64,000 bases of DNA from Klebsiella sp. RHBSTW-00484 (GCF_013705725.1 NZ_CP055481.1:1054001-1118000), one strand, 5' to 3'; positions 26,689 through 36,682 are shown, counted from the first letter of the stretch. Made by a program: numbers and translations. Notes: a model not told the origin generated them from the letters alone.

Positions 26689-29559
26689 TTACAGTTTTCC
26701 TAACGCGCTCAGTATTTTCTCTGGCGTGAAATGCCATTCGCGTAGCCAGACGCCGCAGGCATCGTGAATGGCGGTGGCAATCGCCGGAGCCGCGCCGTTG
26801 ACGCCGATTTCGGAGATTGATTTCGCGCCAAACGGGCCGACCTTGTCATCGCTTGGCACCAGCACCGCGCGGAAATCATGCGGAATATCGCCGATTTTCG
26901 GCGCGCCATAGCTGCGCAGATCGCGGGTAAGCGGATGGCCCTGTGCGTCGTAAAGAATCTCCTCCGTCAGGCTATGACCAATGGCGCGCATTGACGCCCC
27001 GTAAATTTGCCCCAGCGCCAGCTCCGGGTTAACCGGCGTGCCGCAGTCCAGCAGCGCATAGAACTTGTCGAGGCGGATTTCACCGGTGCGGGTATTCACC
27101 GCTACTTCGGCGAAGTTGGCTCCATACGGGAAGGCGAAATCAGCGGTGATATAGCTGGCGGTGGCGACTAACGTACCGAAGCCGGTGCCGGTCTCGGCCT
27201 TGTGGGCGATATCGGCATAGCTCACTTCCCCCTGCTTACCGCGCACCACGCCGGGGGCTATCAACTCAACGTCGCTTAGCGGTTCCCCGAGCATCTCTGC
27301 GCCGTGGAAGCGTATTTTTTCCCGCAGATTTTCTGCCGCCTTACGCGCCGCATTGCCAGAGAAGCAGGTGCCGGACGAAGCGTAAGCGCCTTTGTCGAAC
27401 AACGCATGATCGGTGTCGCCGGAAATAACATGCACCTCCTGCGGCGGGCAGTGCAGTACTTCCGCCGCCAGCTTGGTGACCACCGTATCCAGTCCGGTAC
27501 CAATATCTGCGCCACCGGAGTGAACGATAAAGGTGCCATCGGATTCGAGCTTGATCATGCAGTTGGCCTGGTCGATGTCCGGGATCCCCGACTTCTGCAT
27601 AATGATCGCCACACCGCGACCTGTCCGCCAGTCGCCCGCGTGCGGTTTCGGTGACGACCATTGGATCATCTCGCGGCCCTGACGCAGGATCTCCTCCAGC
27701 GCACAGCTGGCAGCGGTAGGCACCGACGTTGGCGCTTTACCTTCGCCAATCGCGCCAAGGATCTTCAGCTCCTGCCCTTCATGCACGCGGTTGCGCTCGA
27801 TAATCTCCAGTTGATCGATCTGTAGCTGCTCCGCCAGTTCCGCCAGCGCCATAGTGATGGCGAAGTTGCCCTTCGGTGCGCCATAGCCCTGATAAGCGCC
27901 GGTTGGGCAGATATTGCTGTAGTAGGTGGTCACTTTGAAATCGACGTTATCGCAGGGATACAGCGGCAGCGACAGCGCCGGTCCGTTGGACGGCACGGTC
28001 AGCGAATGGTTGCCGTAGGGGCCGGTGTTGGCGCGGAAATCCATCTTCACTGCCGTCAGGCGACCATCTTTCTTCGCCCCCAGCTTCACCGTCACCTTGG
28101 CGACGTGGCGAGAGGTATTGGCGATAAACTCCTCTTCACGGGTATAGCGGAAATAGACCGGGCGTCCGGTGACGCAGGTGGCCCAGGCGCAGACCTCTTC
28201 CAACAGGATATCCTGCTTCGAGCCGAAGCCGCCGCCCACGCGCTCTTTAATTACGTGAACCTTGTGCTGCTTCATGCCGACCAGACGCGCCACCTGGCGG
28301 CGAAGGTGCCACGGAACCTGGGTCGAGGCGTGAATAACCAGACGATCGCCGTCCATGCGGGTAAAACAAAGATGCGGTTCCGTCGGGCACTGCTGGGCCT
28401 GAGTGGAGGAGTAGGTGCGCTCGATAACCACATCGGCTTCAGCGAAACCTTTCTCCATATCGCCAATATGGCCGTGAATGCTGGCGGCGATATTTTTGCG
28501 CGGGCGCGAGCCAATGGGGAAATTGATAATCATATGTTCGCCGCGCTGGGTGGCGTGGCGGTTATCTTCTTCCAGCGTATCCGGCGCGCCAGCGACATAC
28601 ACCACCGGTTCATCGTGAACCACTGGCGCGTCATCGGCCATCGCCTCATCAATCGACATCACCGGCTTAAGCACCTCATATTTGACGTCGATAAGCTTCA
28701 GCGCGGCCAATGCAATATCTTCACTTTCAGCGACAACCGCCGCGACGCGATCGCCGACGTGGCGTAGCTTCTTACCGAACATCCGCCGGTCGAGCGGTGA
28801 CGGTTCCGGTGCGCTCTGCCCGCCGGGGGTGTAATAGATATCAGGGCAGTTAAGATGGGTGATCACGTGAACTACGCCCGGTAGCGCCTCGGCCTTGCTG
28901 ACGTCGAGATGAGTAATTAGCGCATGGGGATGCGGGCTGCGCAGCATTTTAATAATGCAGGCGTCCGGCGTGACGCGGTCCTCCACGTAGCAGGGCTTGG
29001 CCTGCACCATGGTTGCCGCATCGGTTTTCGGATACAGCTTGCCGACGACCGCCAGATCGTCGCGGAAGGTCGGGGCGCTATCGATAGCGATCTGCGGGTC
29101 GCCTTTACGCGCCACCGCCAGTTCGATCACCTGATAATATTGCTGCCAGCCCGCGTCACGGCTGAATAATCCGGAGAGCGCGTCATCGATCTCATCGCGG
29201 GTCGGGGTGGCGATACGATCCAGCAGATCGCTGATAATCAGCGCGGCGGCGGGATCGTTATAGCCCGATTGCACCACGCCGACATCGACCATCGCCTGCT
29301 GCACCAGACTGAGCTGATTCCATTTGCCCAGCGATTCGCTGGTGCGGATCTCCGCCTGTTCAAGCTGAGCGGCGATCAGCAGGGAGGCATTAACGATGCG
29401 GCCGTTAAACAGAATCGCGTCGGAGCCCGCGAAGCCGAAACCATCGTCGCTGTTGCGCACCGAGTGCATCCCGAGGCCGAAAAGCAGCGCCTGTACGTTA
29501 GCGCCGGGATTGACCTTCATCTCGCGCGCAGCGCCGTTCAAGGTAAAGTGAATCATCAT
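26689..29559 (-). CDS. xdhD: Selenium-linked molybdenum hydroxylase XdhD (fused 2Fe-2S-like and Mo subunits)
   Basis: The 956-residue protein has the same length as E. coli XdhD. Its N-terminal about 170 residues resemble a 2Fe-2S subunit but lack the usual Cys clusters. The remainder is an aldehyde oxidase/xanthine dehydrogenase Mo-subunit, with RRMFGKKLRHVGDRVAAVVAE, RVGGGFGSKQD, the AYQGYGAPKGNFA loop and the C-terminal PFGAKSISEIGVNGAAP containing the catalytic Glu. It belongs to the family of putative selenium-dependent purine hydroxylases. The ATG overlaps the ygfM stop (ATGA). It completes the ygfK-ssnA-ygfM-xdhD operon. Confidence 0.93.
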   Translation of the reverse strand: MMIHFTLNGAAREMKVNPGANVQALLFGLGMHSVRNSDDGFGFAGSDAILFNGRIVNASLLIAAQLEQAEIRTSESLGKWNQLSLVQQAMVDVGVVQSGYNDPAAALIISDLLDRIATPTRDEIDDALSGLFSRDAGWQQYYQVIELAVARKGDPQIAIDSAPTFRDDLAVVGKLYPKTDAATMVQAKPCYVEDRVTPDACIIKMLRSPHPHALITHLDVSKAEALPGVVHVITHLNCPDIYYTPGGQSAPEPSPLDRRMFGKKLRHVGDRVAAVVAESEDIALAALKLIDVKYEVLKPVMSIDEAMADDAPVVHDEPVVYVAGAPDTLEEDNRHATQRGEHMIINFPIGSRPRKNIAASIHGHIGDMEKGFAEADVVIERTYSSTQAQQCPTEPHLCFTRMDGDRLVIHASTQVPWHLRRQVARLVGMKQHKVHVIKERVGGGFGSKQDILLEEVCAWATCVTGRPVYFRYTREEEFIANTSRHVAKVTVKLGAKKDGRLTAVKMDFRANTGPYGNHSLTVPSNGPALSLPLYPCDNVDFKVTTYYSNICPTGAYQGYGAPKGNFAITMALAELAEQLQIDQLEIIERNRVHEGQELKILGAIGEGKAPTSVPTAASCALEEILRQGREMIQWSSPKPHAGDWRTGRGVAIIMQKSGIPDIDQANCMIKLESDGTFIVHSGGADIGTGLDTVVTKLAAEVLHCPPQEVHVISGDTDHALFDKGAYASSGTCFSGNAARKAAENLREKIRFHGAEMLGEPLSDVELIAPGVVRGKQGEVSYADIAHKAETGTGFGTLVATASYITADFAFPYGANFAEVAVNTRTGEIRLDKFYALLDCGTPVNPELALGQIYGASMRAIGHSLTEEILYDAQGHPLTRDLRSYGAPKIGDIPHDFRAVLVPSDDKVGPFGAKSISEIGVNGAAPAIATAIHDACGVWLREWHFTPEKILSALGKL

Positions 29560-30335
29560 ACGACCTCCTCGCCCATCTGCTGGCAGTCGGCATACAGGTC
29601 TGCGACAACCACGCCGGTGATATAGCGTTTATAGGCCACGCTGCCCCGAACATCCTGCTGAGGGAAAATTGCGGCGGCGACGGCCTGCTCCAGCGCGCTG
29701 CCTTCCAGTTGCTGCGACTCCACGTCCCGCAGGCGCAGAGGGCCATCGGCCACGCCGTCCAGCGCGATATGTACGCCGTCGTGCTCTGAGATGGCAACCG
29801 CCGCGGTGACGACGGTTAACCCCGCCTGTGAGCGGCTGATTTTGCGCGTGGCGCAGGGGCGGAAGGGGTCTTTAATGACGATTTCCGTGATCAGCCGTGC
29901 GCCGGGATCGGCGAGATAGCTCTCCAGCGACAGGCACTTGCCATCGCCAAATACCAGATGCGCGTCCAGCGCCAGCAGAACGGGCAGCAACACCGACTCT
30001 TCTTGTCGTGCGGCGATTTCGCCGCCGAGGGTTGACTGGTTGCGCAGGTGGCGAGAGTAGACGAAGCCCAGCGCGTCGTGTAGCGCGGCGGGAATGAAGT
30101 GCGCATCACGCAGGGTTTGCAGACGCGTCATCGCGCCAACGCGCAGCGCGCCGTTGTCCCAATCCACCCATTCCAGCTCAAGGTCCTGTAACGAAATGGC
30201 GATTCGCTTATCCGGTCGCGTCGGGGTGGCATTGATCTTACTGCCCCCGGCAAACCAGACGGCATCATCCTGGTAGCGCGATTTGAGCTCCAGCGCCTGC
30301 TCTACAGAGTCTGGTTTGAAAAATTGCTCGATCAT
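29556..30335 (-). CDS. ygfM: FAD-binding subunit of molybdenum hydroxylase, YgfM
   Basis: The 259-residue protein of the CoxM/XdhB FAD-subunit family begins MIEQFFKPDSVEQAL. It has the flavin-contact segments VWFAGGSKINATP and RHLRNQSTLGGEIA. It should deliver electrons between XdhD and an acceptor such as YgfK. Its stop overlaps the xdhD start and it follows ssnA by 46 bases. Confidence 0.92.
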   Translation of the reverse strand: MIEQFFKPDSVEQALELKSRYQDDAVWFAGGSKINATPTRPDKRIAISLQDLELEWVDWDNGALRVGAMTRLQTLRDAHFIPAALHDALGFVYSRHLRNQSTLGGEIAARQEESVLLPVLLALDAHLVFGDGKCLSLESYLADPGARLITEIVIKDPFRPCATRKISRSQAGLTVVTAAVAISEHDGVHIALDGVADGPLRLRDVESQQLEGSALEQAVAAAIFPQQDVRGSVAYKRYITGVVVADLYADCQQMGEEVV

Positions 30336-30381
30336 AATCTTTCCTCATCAATCCCCCTTTCAGCACGAAAGAGGGCGTGGG

Positions 30382-31710
30382 CTATGCCAGCGAGTCCATA
30401 CGTCGCCACATATCTGCGGCGACTTTTCGGGCCTGGGTGTAAATCGAATCGCAATCAAAGGTGAACTGCCGGTCTTCGTAGACCATCACGCCGTTGACCA
30501 TCACGCTATGAACGCTGGCGGAACCGAGGCCAAAGGCGATATGTCCGGCAATATTGTCTGCCAGCAGCGGCGTTGGCGCGGCATAATCGCAAATGGTCAG
30601 GTCGGCTTTATAACCAGCCTCTAGCTGCCCAAAGCGGGCGCTAAAGTTGCGGCTCAGCAGTTCGTTACCGCTGGCCAGCGCGCGGGCGAAGCTGTCCGGC
30701 CACAGCGGGCCACCAGCATCGCGATGCTTAAAGAAGGCAAACTTCATCTCTTCCAGCATGTCGGAGCCGATACCGTCGGTACCCAGCGCCAGGTTGCGGA
30801 TATCGGTGAGGTGATGGTTGTAGCCCACATGGTTGTTCATGTTGGAACGGGCGTTGTGCACCAGAAAAGCATCCTGTTCGTTGAGTAGGGCGATATCGTC
30901 TGTCGACAAATACAGTCCGTGCGCCACCAGCGTTTTGCTGTTGATAAGGTCGTATTCCGCCAGCCTAACCAGCAGGTCTTTGCCATAAAGATGGTGGCTG
31001 TGGGAGACATCATAGAGATCTTCCGCCGCGTGGATATGCAGCCCGCGCCCGGTAACCTTGAGGGCCTCACTGAGCATGGATAGCCCGGCATCCGGCACGG
31101 TAAAGGGAGCATGAGCGCCGATATGCGCTTCCACCAGATAGGGCTCCGTGCCCGTCGCCCGCGCATGGTCTATCTGGCGGGCGAAGCGGATATTTTCCTC
31201 TACGCCTGCCTGCAATTCATCGACTCCACCGTTGCGGTCGGTGGTTTCAAAGCAGGTCATCCCGCGCAGGCCAATCTTCAAAAAGGCATTGCGCAGCGTA
31301 GAGAGCGAGCCATCGATATACGCCGGAGAAGCGTGATGGTCGATGACCGCAGAGCATCCGCTCTTAATGGCTTCCATTGAGCAAATCAGCCCGCTGTAGT
31401 AGAGCGACTCTTCGTCCAGCGCGCGGTCCAGTCGCCACCACAGATTTTTCAGCGTCGAAATAAAATCCGGGCTGGGGGCGATGTTGGCCATAATGCCGCG
31501 CGACAATCCGGAGTAGAAATGGTTGTGTGCGCATACCAGTCCGGGCATCACGATGCGTCCGTGCATCTCCTTCCAGTCAGCCTGTGGATAGCGTCGGGTC
31601 AGCGCATCGCCAACCTCAACAATAACGTCATTTTCGATAGCGATATCAACGCCTTCCTGCACTTTTGCCGGATAAAGTTGTACGGCGGTCACATTCTTTA
31701 GAATTAACAT
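30382..31710 (-). CDS. ssnA: Selenium-metabolism-linked amidohydrolase SsnA
   Basis: The 442-residue metal-dependent aminohydrolase is related to chlorohydrolases and guanine deaminase. Metal-site motifs are GLVCAHNHFYSGLSRG, IHAAEDLYDVSHSHH, VAHGLYLSTDDIALL and LGTDGIGSDMLEEM. SsnA occurs only beside YgfK-type clusters, and an aminohydrolase step in anaerobic purine breakdown is probable. The ATG at 31710 gives the E. coli length and lies two bases from the ygfK stop. An upstream in-frame start would run back into ygfK. Confidence 0.93.
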   Translation of the reverse strand: MLILKNVTAVQLYPAKVQEGVDIAIENDVIVEVGDALTRRYPQADWKEMHGRIVMPGLVCAHNHFYSGLSRGIMANIAPSPDFISTLKNLWWRLDRALDEESLYYSGLICSMEAIKSGCSAVIDHHASPAYIDGSLSTLRNAFLKIGLRGMTCFETTDRNGGVDELQAGVEENIRFARQIDHARATGTEPYLVEAHIGAHAPFTVPDAGLSMLSEALKVTGRGLHIHAAEDLYDVSHSHHLYGKDLLVRLAEYDLINSKTLVAHGLYLSTDDIALLNEQDAFLVHNARSNMNNHVGYNHHLTDIRNLALGTDGIGSDMLEEMKFAFFKHRDAGGPLWPDSFARALASGNELLSRNFSARFGQLEAGYKADLTICDYAAPTPLLADNIAGHIAFGLGSASVHSVMVNGVMVYEDRQFTFDCDSIYTQARKVAADMWRRMDSLA

Positions 31711-31712
31711 CG

Positions 31713-34700
31713 TTATACCTCCACCCGGCCCAGCAGATAATGATGCTGCTGGTGGACATGGCTGATGATGCGACACATCTCATCCAGCCCCGGAGGGATG
31801 CTGGCGAACTGGCCGTCGTTGTCGATATTCAGTACCCAGCTTTGGCTATCGAGACGCACGCGCACGCGGTCATCTTCCACCAGGAATCCGGGGTTGCTGC
31901 TGGAGTCAAAATCCTGTGCCAGGCTGAAGACGGTGATTTTGTCTTTGTAGGGTTTGCCCAGCCACGGGCAGAACTGGGCGCAGTTGCCGCATTCGTTGCA
32001 GTAAGCATCCAGATGCAACGTCTGGAAGCGATTCTGGAAGCCAGGGACCGCAATAGAGATGTTGGCGCGGTTCGGACAGACGTCCACGCACTTGCTGCAC
32101 ACATAGTTGCATTCAAGGCAGCGTTCGGCTTCCTGAGCGACGAAAGCATCGCGGTCGTCTTTATCGACTATCGCGACCGCTATTTCCCCCTTGCGCTGGT
32201 AGATTTCCGCCGGGCTGACGTTGTTCCAGCGTTTATCCGCGTGGTGGGAGCGGATATTTTCCCGATAGAGGATGGTATCGCTTGCCCGACGGGCTGAGCC
32301 GATAGCGGCGACGATGGAAGAGGGGCCGCGCTGAACATCACCAATCATAAAGACGTTGGCAAGGCGGGTTTCGCCGCTGGCATTGACCTCCGGCCAGCCT
32401 TTTTCATCCAGCGGAATACCCATGGCGCTCAGGGCGTCGGTATCCTGCTGCTCGCCGATGGCGGTGATCAGGCTGTCGGCATGCAGCGTTACGGTTTCAT
32501 CGGTTTCAACCGGACGGCGGCGGCCTTTGGCGTCCGGTTCACCCAGCGACATCACCCGCAGGGTCAGCGTGCCGTCGGCATCAAAGCGCTGCGGATTATT
32601 GAGGAAGCGGAATTCAACGCCGTCGTGCAGCGCCTCTTCGTACTCTTCACGCCAGGCGGGCATTTCCTGAAGCGAACGGCGATATACGATAGTGGCTTTC
32701 TCTACGCCGGGTACGCGTAACGCCGCGCGGGCGCAGTCCATGGCGGTATTACCTGCACCCACAATCACCACGTGTTTACCCAGATTGAGCGTGGAACCCA
32801 GATTATATTCCCGCAGGAAAGGCAGTGATTTCCAGACGTGCGGGTTATCGCCGTGCAGCGTGACGCCGCTGTTTTTATCGGTACCGGTAGCAACCAGCAC
32901 ATACTGATAGCCCTGATTTTTTAGCTGTTCGACCGTCAGATGCGCATCGCAGCCGTACTCAAATTTCACGCCGTGGTCGGCGACAAAATCGATATCGTGC
33001 TGGATGAGCTCCGCCGGAATGCGGAACTGCGGAATGATGTTTTTGACGACGCCGCCAGCGTTGGCTTCCCGCTCAAACACGGTAACCGGATGCCCCGCGC
33101 GCGCCAGAAAATAGCCTGCGGCAAGCCCCGCTGGGCCTGCGCCAATCACCGCAACCGGATGGCGTGAGCCGGAGCCCGCCGGTTTATGCCAGCGCTGTTT
33201 GTACTCGTTCCAGCCTTTTTCTACGGCAATTTTCTTCAGTTCGCGGATGTTCAGTGCGCTGTCGTAGTCCAGGCGCGTACAGTTGTACTGGCACTGATGA
33301 TCGCAGATATGCCCGGTGATAGCGGGCAGGGCGTTGCGCTGATAAATCAGCTCCAGCGCGTCGGCATAGCGCTGTTCGCCCATCAGGCGAATGTATTCCG
33401 GAATATCCTGTTTGATCGCGCAGGCCGTAATACAAGGTGCGACGTAGCAGTCGGTCAACGGCAGATCTTCAGCAACCTCAATGCGCTCTTCCGGTTTCCA
33501 GTGTTTCTGCGTATAGGCCATGGTGACGGCGTCTTCTGCCAGCCGATTTAACCGCTCGACGTCGACGTGGGCCATGCCCCATGCATCCGATGATTCCAGC
33601 TCGCGCATGCAGGCGCTCAGGCGCAGGTAGCCACCGGGCTTGAGCAGATCGGTCGCCATCGTAATGGGGCGGATACCGGTGTCGAAAATGTCGCGAATGG
33701 TCAGCTGGCTGGCGCCGCCGGAATAAGAAATGGGTAATTTGCCGTCAAAAGCGCGGGACAGCACCGCCGCCACGTTGATGGCGAGCGGGAACAGCGCGCG
33801 GCCAGACATATACATCTCATCGCCGGGAAGCGCGCCTTTATTATTGATGGTGCCAAGGGTGTTGGTCAGCTTCACGCCGAAACCGAGCGATTTCTGTTTT
33901 GCCAGCGCCACCAGGCGTTGCAGCATTTCCAGCGCCTGGGCCAGTTTGAGATCGTGCTCGAACGACTCCTCTTTCAGGCCGATATAAGTAAAGCCGCAGC
34001 TATCCAGAATCTCGCGAACGCGCGCATAGCCCAGCAGCGTCGGGTTCAGCTTCACGAAGGTGTTCAGCGCTTTTTCTTCCAGCATGTACTGGCAGATAGC
34101 TTCGATTTCGTGCGGCGGGCAGCCGTGCATGGTGGAGAGCGTGACGCCGTGAACCAGGGTGGCTGGTATGCGCGCGGGCAGCGCGCGCAGGTTTTCCCGC
34201 TGCCCGCTCAGGCCGTGGCGCTCAAGGAAGGCGTCGTCGTGCAGCCAGCGGCTAAGCGTGTCGCGATATTGCGCAAATTTCGGCTGCGTGGAGGCGTCTG
34301 TCATTGAGTCAATAAACTGCTGCATCGGCGGCTGCTTGATGCCGTCCAGGTTGTAGCCGACGCTCATATTGAAGATAAAAGACTTTTCCGCGCCCGAGGG
34401 CTGGAAAACCTGCTCTAACAGATGCAGAACGAACCACGCTTTCAGGTACTCATCCCACGCTTTTTGCAGGGTAAATTCGGTGGACCATTCGGTATTGAAG
34501 CACTCGTCTTCGGCATCGATACAGGGTTTTTCCAGCTCCAGCCGGTCAAGGATTTGTACCGTTTTCAGCTCGATAAAACGGCCGCCGGTGAGCCAGGAGG
34601 TGACAATATTTTGCGCCAGCTGGGTGTGTGGGCCAGCAGCGGGGCCAACGGGGGTAGCGCAGGTTTCACCAAAGACGCTGACCGATTTATCTTTGGCAGG

Positions 34701-34811
34701 TGAGTAAAATTGTTGCTCGGGAATACCAAAGATGGAGCGCTGCTGTTGGTATTCATCAAATATGCGCGTCAAGAGTTCCTCGAACGGAACGGGACGCATA
34801 ATATCCCCCAT
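31713..34811 (-). CDS. ygfK: Putative selenate reductase / purine-linked Fe-S flavoprotein YgfK
   Basis: The 1032-residue protein has three parts. The N-terminal half is dihydroorotate-dehydrogenase-like. Cys clusters CYVAPCITACAIKQDIPEY and ICDHQCQYNCTRLDYD precede a glutamate-synthase-type FAD/NAD domain with VIGAGPAGLAAGYFLARAG and VVIVGAGNTAMDCARAA. A C-terminal ferredoxin domain has CLECNYVCSKCVDVCPN and CNECGNCAQFCPW. It was named selenate reductase by family, and recent work ties such clusters to anaerobic urate or purine use, where it may supply reducing power. It starts the ygfK-ssnA-ygfM-xdhD operon. Confidence 0.94.
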   Translation of the reverse strand: MGDIMRPVPFEELLTRIFDEYQQQRSIFGIPEQQFYSPAKDKSVSVFGETCATPVGPAAGPHTQLAQNIVTSWLTGGRFIELKTVQILDRLELEKPCIDAEDECFNTEWSTEFTLQKAWDEYLKAWFVLHLLEQVFQPSGAEKSFIFNMSVGYNLDGIKQPPMQQFIDSMTDASTQPKFAQYRDTLSRWLHDDAFLERHGLSGQRENLRALPARIPATLVHGVTLSTMHGCPPHEIEAICQYMLEEKALNTFVKLNPTLLGYARVREILDSCGFTYIGLKEESFEHDLKLAQALEMLQRLVALAKQKSLGFGVKLTNTLGTINNKGALPGDEMYMSGRALFPLAINVAAVLSRAFDGKLPISYSGGASQLTIRDIFDTGIRPITMATDLLKPGGYLRLSACMRELESSDAWGMAHVDVERLNRLAEDAVTMAYTQKHWKPEERIEVAEDLPLTDCYVAPCITACAIKQDIPEYIRLMGEQRYADALELIYQRNALPAITGHICDHQCQYNCTRLDYDSALNIRELKKIAVEKGWNEYKQRWHKPAGSGSRHPVAVIGAGPAGLAAGYFLARAGHPVTVFEREANAGGVVKNIIPQFRIPAELIQHDIDFVADHGVKFEYGCDAHLTVEQLKNQGYQYVLVATGTDKNSGVTLHGDNPHVWKSLPFLREYNLGSTLNLGKHVVIVGAGNTAMDCARAALRVPGVEKATIVYRRSLQEMPAWREEYEEALHDGVEFRFLNNPQRFDADGTLTLRVMSLGEPDAKGRRRPVETDETVTLHADSLITAIGEQQDTDALSAMGIPLDEKGWPEVNASGETRLANVFMIGDVQRGPSSIVAAIGSARRASDTILYRENIRSHHADKRWNNVSPAEIYQRKGEIAVAIVDKDDRDAFVAQEAERCLECNYVCSKCVDVCPNRANISIAVPGFQNRFQTLHLDAYCNECGNCAQFCPWLGKPYKDKITVFSLAQDFDSSSNPGFLVEDDRVRVRLDSQSWVLNIDNDGQFASIPPGLDEMCRIISHVHQQHHYLLGRVEV

Positions 34812-34821
34812 AACCCTCTCC

Positions 34822-34948
34822 TTTACCCGTCATACTTCAAGTTGCATGTGCGTTGGCTTCACTCGTTCACCCCAGTCACTTACTTATGTAAGCTCCTGGG
34901 GACTCTCTCACTTGCCGCCTTCCTGCAACTTGAATTATTTAGGGTATA
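34822..34948. repeat. ERIC element in the leader of ygfK
   Basis: A full-length 127-bp ERIC with TTACCCGTCATACTTCAAG at one end and TTTAGGGTATA at the other. It starts 11 bases upstream of the ygfK ATG and overlaps its ribosome-binding region flank. The rest of the gap up to mocA (34949-35261) shows a candidate sigma-54 site and no gene. Confidence 0.93.
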
Positions 34949-35001
34949 TAGTTCTCACTGATTGACCGGTATAGATAAACCGGTAGCCTGAGAGAGATAG
35001 A

Positions 35002-35016
35002 GCAACATTCGCACCA
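35002..35016 (-). promoter_or_regulatory. Candidate sigma-54 promoter of ygfK operon
   Basis: The minus strand reads TGGTGC-GAATG-TTGC. The invariant GG and GC are ten bases apart and the -12 box is perfect, but the -24 box deviates from TGGCAC. It points at ygfK. The ERIC would be in the untranslated leader of this transcript. Confidence 0.5.
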
Positions 35017-35261
35017 CTCTTGCTGGCGAGCGGCATAAATATAATTTTTTGTGAAGCGCTTCTAAAGTTATGTCTGCTTTGTGAAAGATCTCACATTGCG
35101 TAAATGAGAATTAAAATCAGTCCTGGTTGTTGATGAAGTCAGCGTTTCTCGAAAGTATCTTATTTTCTCAAAAAGGGTGAGTTTGTATCATTATGATAAG
35201 TGCGGAAGACGCCTGGTTTGATTATTTGAACGCAATCGTTTAACTCGGCAGATAAGCTATT

Positions 35262-35828
35262 TTATTGACAATGATGCAGGTTAATAAAATCCTCTGGCGT
35301 ATCGATATCTAAAGTGATTTCGCGATTGTTTATTTCTACTCTATTATGCGCACCCGCCAGCAATGCCTGACGCATATTTTTATGTGGCCGGGAGATAGCT
35401 TGCCGCAGGCACTCTCTGGTGAGCAAAATAGGGTGTCCAGGGACGCCGTGATAGTAAGGTATGAGCGCACTAGTGTTACGTAATATCCACATTTTATTGA
35501 ATATTTCAACGGTGAGACAGGGCATGTCGCCGTGGGTGATGAAGCAGTATTCGCTCTCAACGGCGGCGGCGGCAGCCTTCACGGAGGAGTATAAACCGTC
35601 AGCATAATCTGAGTTATGGATAATAATAATATTACGCATATTGGCATAACGCTGATGCAGTTCATTGCCACGATATCCGGTGACTAAAATAACCCGGCTG
35701 CAAAATTGCAGGGCGTTTTTGATACTTGCATCAAGAATTGTCCCTCCTTGCCAGGGTAACATCATTTTCCATTCGCCCATCCGTGATGAAAGCCCTGCGG
35801 CGGTAATAATACAGTCGATAGCTGGCAT
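35262..35828 (-). CDS. mocA: Molybdenum cofactor cytidylyltransferase MocA (YgfJ)
   Basis: The 188-residue nucleotidyltransferase of the MobA/MocA fold has the N-terminal loop CIITAAGLSSRMGEWKMMLPW, where MocA proteins bind CTP. HGDMPCLT follows, with the metal-binding Asp. It converts molybdopterin-Mo to the MCD form required by xanthine dehydrogenase-type enzymes such as XdhA and XdhD. It is divergent from yqeC, with 26 bp between start codons. Confidence 0.93.
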   Translation of the reverse strand: MPAIDCIITAAGLSSRMGEWKMMLPWQGGTILDASIKNALQFCSRVILVTGYRGNELHQRYANMRNIIIIHNSDYADGLYSSVKAAAAAVESEYCFITHGDMPCLTVEIFNKMWILRNTSALIPYYHGVPGHPILLTRECLRQAISRPHKNMRQALLAGAHNRVEINNREITLDIDTPEDFINLHHCQ

Positions 35829-35854
35829 TGCGCGTCCATTATTTAAGGTGATTG

Positions 35855-36634
35855 ATGGTTACCAAGGAAAATATAAAGGATAACGCCGAATTGTTCTTTG
35901 ACTTAGGTGCGCAGAGTCGTCCCTCGGTTATTTCAGTAGTGGGGGCCGGAGGCAAAACCAGCACCATTTTCTGGTTGGCTCAGTTATTCCATGCCAGCGG
36001 ACGGCGCGTCGTGGTGACGACGACGACTCAAATGTTCCTGCCTGATGCTGCTTATCCGGTGATCTTTTGTCGGGAGGCTGCCGCTCTGCCTTCCCACTAT
36101 CTCAAGCTGCCCATTTTAACCTGTTTTCACTCCTGGAAAGCGCAGGAGGGCAAAGCGCGAGGTTTTTCGGCGAGCGCCATTGATGCGCTGGCGGCGCGAG
36201 AGGAATGCGACGTTATTTTAGTGGAAGCTGACGGCGCTCACGGATTGCCGCTGAAAGCGCCGGATGAGCATGAACCTTGCATACCTGAAAGCAGCTGCTG
36301 CGTGATTGCCGTAACGGGCGGGCACATGCTGGGGGAGAAAACGGGCGCGGAGAATGTCCATCGCTGGCCGTTGTTTGCTGATATCACTGGCCTGACAGCG
36401 GATGAGCCGCTGACGTTCGGGCACCTTCTCCGGCTCATTCGCCATCCGCAGGGCGCGTTTAAAAACGTACCGCCGGGCAGCCGACGGATCTGGTTCCTCA
36501 ACCAGTTTTCTCAATCTGAGAATCGCCTGGCTGAAGACGAACTGAACTCGCTCTTGCGCAATGGGGATATGGATGCCATCTGGCTGGGCGCGATACTGGA
36601 ACGCCCGCCGATTATGCGCAGATTTGTGAGATAG
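35855..36634 (+). CDS. yqeC: Selenium-dependent molybdenum hydroxylase maturation protein YqeC
   Basis: The 259-residue protein has a P-loop-like N-terminal motif, VVGAGGKTSTIFWLAQ, and the conserved DVILVEADGAHGLPLKAPDEHEP. YqeC is one of the markers, with YqeB and SelD, of selenium-dependent molybdenum hydroxylases, and is presumed to act in cofactor maturation. The ATG at 35855 follows an in-frame TTG. Its own promoter must overlap the mocA start because only 26 bp separate the two genes. Confidence 0.9.
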   Translation: MVTKENIKDNAELFFDLGAQSRPSVISVVGAGGKTSTIFWLAQLFHASGRRVVVTTTTQMFLPDAAYPVIFCREAAALPSHYLKLPILTCFHSWKAQEGKARGFSASAIDALAAREECDVILVEADGAHGLPLKAPDEHEPCIPESSCCVIAVTGGHMLGEKTGAENVHRWPLFADITGLTADEPLTFGHLLRLIRHPQGAFKNVPPGSRRIWFLNQFSQSENRLAEDELNSLLRNGDMDAIWLGAILERPPIMRRFVR

Positions 36635-36682
36635 CGATGCCGGGAGACCGGATCTACCGAACGGATATCCATTGAGGTTTTT

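Noticed and set aside
35006..35024. Plus-strand sigma-54 site overlapping the ygfK candidate (TCGCAC-N5-TTGC)
   Set aside because: The -24 GG is CG and no gene starts nearby in that direction; mocA is on the other strand.
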